Assembly (NCBI GenBank): GCA_018677115.1
Contig: JAHHOC010000193.1
Coordinates: 1-7,212, forward strand
Reading direction: 5' to 3'
Origin: Arenicella sp.
GTDB lineage: Bacteria > Pseudomonadota > Gammaproteobacteria > Arenicellales > Arenicellaceae
Length of the DNA stretch: 7,212 nt
The stretch's first letter is position 1. Every line of letters starts with the position of its first letter. Below, piece after piece: positions 5,687 to 7,212 of this stretch. Under the pieces are notes generated by a model. It was not told where the DNA came from. It saw nothing but the letters and a program-made list of their open reading frames with translations, and did not search any database. Both the position numbers and the translations under genes were made by a program.

Positions 5687-6160
5687 ATGATGAGCGATTC
5701 ATACAAGGAACTGATTGAGTTAGAACTACTCACCGACAGTGAAGATGACGGTGTTAGTGATGTTTCGATCCAGCTGGCAGCAACCATCCTGATGTTCGAA
5801 GTTGCCAAGGCACACGGTCCGCTTGACAGTACCACGGTCGCTGAAATGGTTGAGATTCTGAAAAACCAGTTCAGCTTAAACGGAGATGAAGTAAGCCGCC
5901 TGTTAAGTTCGGTTCGCGAAACCTCCAGCGAATCAATTAACCTGGAGACCTATACGTCTCTGCTGTGCAAACACTGGGGCCAGAGAGAACGCTCGCGCCT
6001 GTTGAATGACTTCTGGGTACTCGCTTTAACTGACCTTGAACTGGATCATAAGGAACGCGATCTGATTCAAAGAATTGCCGAATTGCTGCAACTCGATGAA
6101 GACCAGATAGACCGGTCGCGTATTCATGCTGAACATGTGCTCGAGCTCAGTACTTCCTGA
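5687..6160 (+). CDS. TerB-like protein, copy 2 (paralog of the preceding gene)
   Basis: This protein has 157 residues, or 156 if the better-spaced ATG at 5690 is used. It aligns without gaps to the preceding protein over about 123 residues (offset two), with about 44 identities by hand count, so the two arose by duplication. Shared marks are IQLAATILMFE (28-38), KHWG (95-98), WVLALTDLELDHKE (110-123; D116, D120, E123) and the closing LDEDQI (136-141). The N-terminal acidic turn has changed: the DG of copy 1 is HG here (KAHGPLD, H43, with D47 kept). A metal site there would be weakened or altered. Its N-terminus is acidic and lacks the basic FFHKK-like segment of copy 1. It is soluble with no signal peptide. 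Specialised function is unknown; a heteromeric partnership with copy 1 is possible but inferred. The TRAP binding protein gene begins 33 bases downstream. Confidence 0.8.
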   Translation: MMSDSYKELIELELLTDSEDDGVSDVSIQLAATILMFEVAKAHGPLDSTTVAEMVEILKNQFSLNGDEVSRLLSSVRETSSESINLETYTSLLCKHWGQRERSRLLNDFWVLALTDLELDHKERDLIQRIAELLQLDEDQIDRSRIHAEHVLELSTS

Positions 6161-6193
6161 ATACGGCACCGTGCAACCCGTTACACACGCCCG

Positions 6194-7212
6194 ATGAAAC
6201 TGGCAACTCTTTTATTGGGCATATTAACGCTGTTATTGGCAGCGTGCCAACCGGTATCCGACACGCCCAGTTCGACGGCAATCCCCGGCCAACAGAAAAT
6301 TGTCCTGAAGCTGGCACACGGCTGGCCCAAGGGTTACCCGATATTCGGGGAATCGGTCGAAGCCTACGCTGAACTGGTGAATGAGCTGTCCAATGGCCAG
6401 ATTGAACTTCGCGTGGACAGCACTAATAAGCATAAGTCTGCGTTTGGCATTTTTGATTTTGTCAAATCCGGGCAATATGACATTGGCCAATCGGCGTCGT
6501 ATTACTATGGTGGCAAAGACCCCGATACGCTGTTCTTTTCATCAATGCCATTCAGCATGACCGCACAGGAACAGTACGCATGGTTTTACCATGGTGGTGG
6601 TATGCAACTGGCCAACCAGGTCTATGCCAAACACAATATCGAAGTTATGCTGGGTGGTAATACAGGCATGCAGATGGGCGGCTGGTTCCGCCAGGAAATC
6701 AATTCTGTTGATGACCTGAAGGGACTCAAAATGCGCATACCGGGATTTGCTGGCAAAGTGGTTGCCGGGGTTGGCGTGGTGCCCACCAACATTCCCACCG
6801 GCGAGCTCTACCAGGCACTGGAACGTGGCACATTGGATGCGCTGGAATGGGTTGCACCGGGATTGGATCTGCGTATGGGCTTTCACAAGATTGCACCCTA
6901 TTACTACACTGGCTGGCATGAGCCGGGCACCGAATTGCTGTACTTTTTCAATAAAGACAGTATGGCGAAATTACCGGAGTGGGCTAAATCTTTGCTGCTC
7001 AACGCCGCCCGGCTCAGCGCTTACAACATGACCACTGCGACTTTCGCTGCCAATGCTGATAACCTGGACACCCTTGCCCGGCAATACCCGCAAGTTCAGA
7101 TCAGGCAATTTCCGCCGTCGGTGATGCGCGCATTGAAACAATCCAATGAGCGTTTGCTGGCCGCCGAGGCCGAGCGCAGTGTTTTCGCCAAACAGATTAT
7201 TGACTCGCGCAG
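6194..7212 (+). CDS. TRAP transporter solute-binding lipoprotein, DctP/TakP type, 3'-truncated by the window edge
   Basis: The frame opens at the ATG at 6194 and stays open for 339 codons to the right edge. The protein is the extracytoplasmic receptor of a TRAP (DctPQM) carboxylate transporter. Residues 1-18 form a lipoprotein signal ending in LLLAAC, so cleavage before C18 and lipid anchoring are predicted; Q19 at +2 favours outer-membrane sorting. Binding-protein marks follow: FFSSMPFSMTAQEQ (114-127), GNTGMQMGGWF (155-165), the RIPG motif with the conserved carboxylate-binding R181 (181-184), LDALEWV (214-220), and GWHEPGTELL (240-249). These match the TakP-like branch, known for 2-oxo acid binding in Rhodobacter, so an organic acid ligand is likely. 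Family members are about 350-370 residues, so only the end is missing. An in-frame stop (end of the TerB-like gene) precedes it, and no Shine-Dalgarno is visible before the ATG. The membrane subunits would be expected beyond the edge. Confidence 0.9.
   Translation, partial: MKLATLLLGILTLLLAACQPVSDTPSSTAIPGQQKIVLKLAHGWPKGYPIFGESVEAYAELVNELSNGQIELRVDSTNKHKSAFGIFDFVKSGQYDIGQSASYYYGGKDPDTLFFSSMPFSMTAQEQYAWFYHGGGMQLANQVYAKHNIEVMLGGNTGMQMGGWFRQEINSVDDLKGLKMRIPGFAGKVVAGVGVVPTNIPTGELYQALERGTLDALEWVAPGLDLRMGFHKIAPYYYTGWHEPGTELLYFFNKDSMAKLPEWAKSLLLNAARLSAYNMTTATFAANADNLDTLARQYPQVQIRQFPPSVMRALKQSNERLLAAEAERSVFAKQIIDSR

Noticed and set aside
5198..6160. Tellurite resistance (ter) operon or a ter-linked phage defence system
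   Set aside because: Only the TerB fold is present; no TerC, TerD-type, TerY or other associated genes are visible in the window.
6542..6919. Open frames on the minus strand and in frame 3 inside the TRAP gene region (also 6233-6490 and 6747-7031)
   Set aside because: They overlap a continuous plus-strand frame with clear TRAP receptor motifs and show no protein-like character themselves.

Overview
The window reads as ordinary chromosomal DNA of a free-living Gram-negative bacterium, most likely a gammaproteobacterium, possibly marine or aquatic. The HtpX protein is close to the enterobacterial pattern through its whole length, there is a TRAP-type solute-binding protein with a Gram-negative lipobox, and the Fe-S/DUF3501 pair is typical of aerobic proteobacteria. 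Coding density is high, every intergenic gap is under 160 bases, and no tRNA, rRNA, CRISPR array, insertion sequence or phage gene was seen. The taxonomic call is inferred from protein character only.

Left part (1-1448, + strand): the 3' part of a gene for a heterodisulfide-reductase-related (CCG-type) iron-sulfur protein, cut by the window edge, followed after 21 bases by a DUF3501 gene. This conserved pair often sits beside rubrerythrin and is thought to belong to an oxidative-stress or redox unit. Next (1478-2189, - strand) come two small genes that converge on the first pair. One is a stand-alone 148-residue membrane protein resembling the catalytic C-terminal half of wax-synthase-like MBOAT acyltransferases (TTG start). 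The other is a 70-residue, cysteine-rich GDCCVxC-domain protein. They may be co-transcribed.

Middle (2343-4127, + strand): a 594-residue SLC13-family permease with two RCK_C (TrkA-C) domains between its two membrane halves. It converges on htpX (4222-5049, - strand, GTG start), and a clear rho-independent terminator for htpX lies between them. Upstream of htpX is a plausible heat-shock (sigma-32-like) promoter, which fits the known biology of this membrane quality-control protease.

Right part (5198-7212, + strand): two tandem TerB-like proteins that are paralogs of each other (about 36 % identical by hand count, gapless over about 123 residues). After 33 bases comes a TRAP transporter solute-binding protein of the DctP/TakP type. 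Unusually, it is predicted to be a lipoprotein. Its gene runs off the right edge, so the expected DctQ/DctM membrane subunits are not visible.

No obvious new multi-gene system was found. The points most worth a second look are the small GDCCVxC protein and mini-MBOAT pair, the TerB pair in which one copy has lost an acidic residue, and the lipid-anchored TRAP binding protein.
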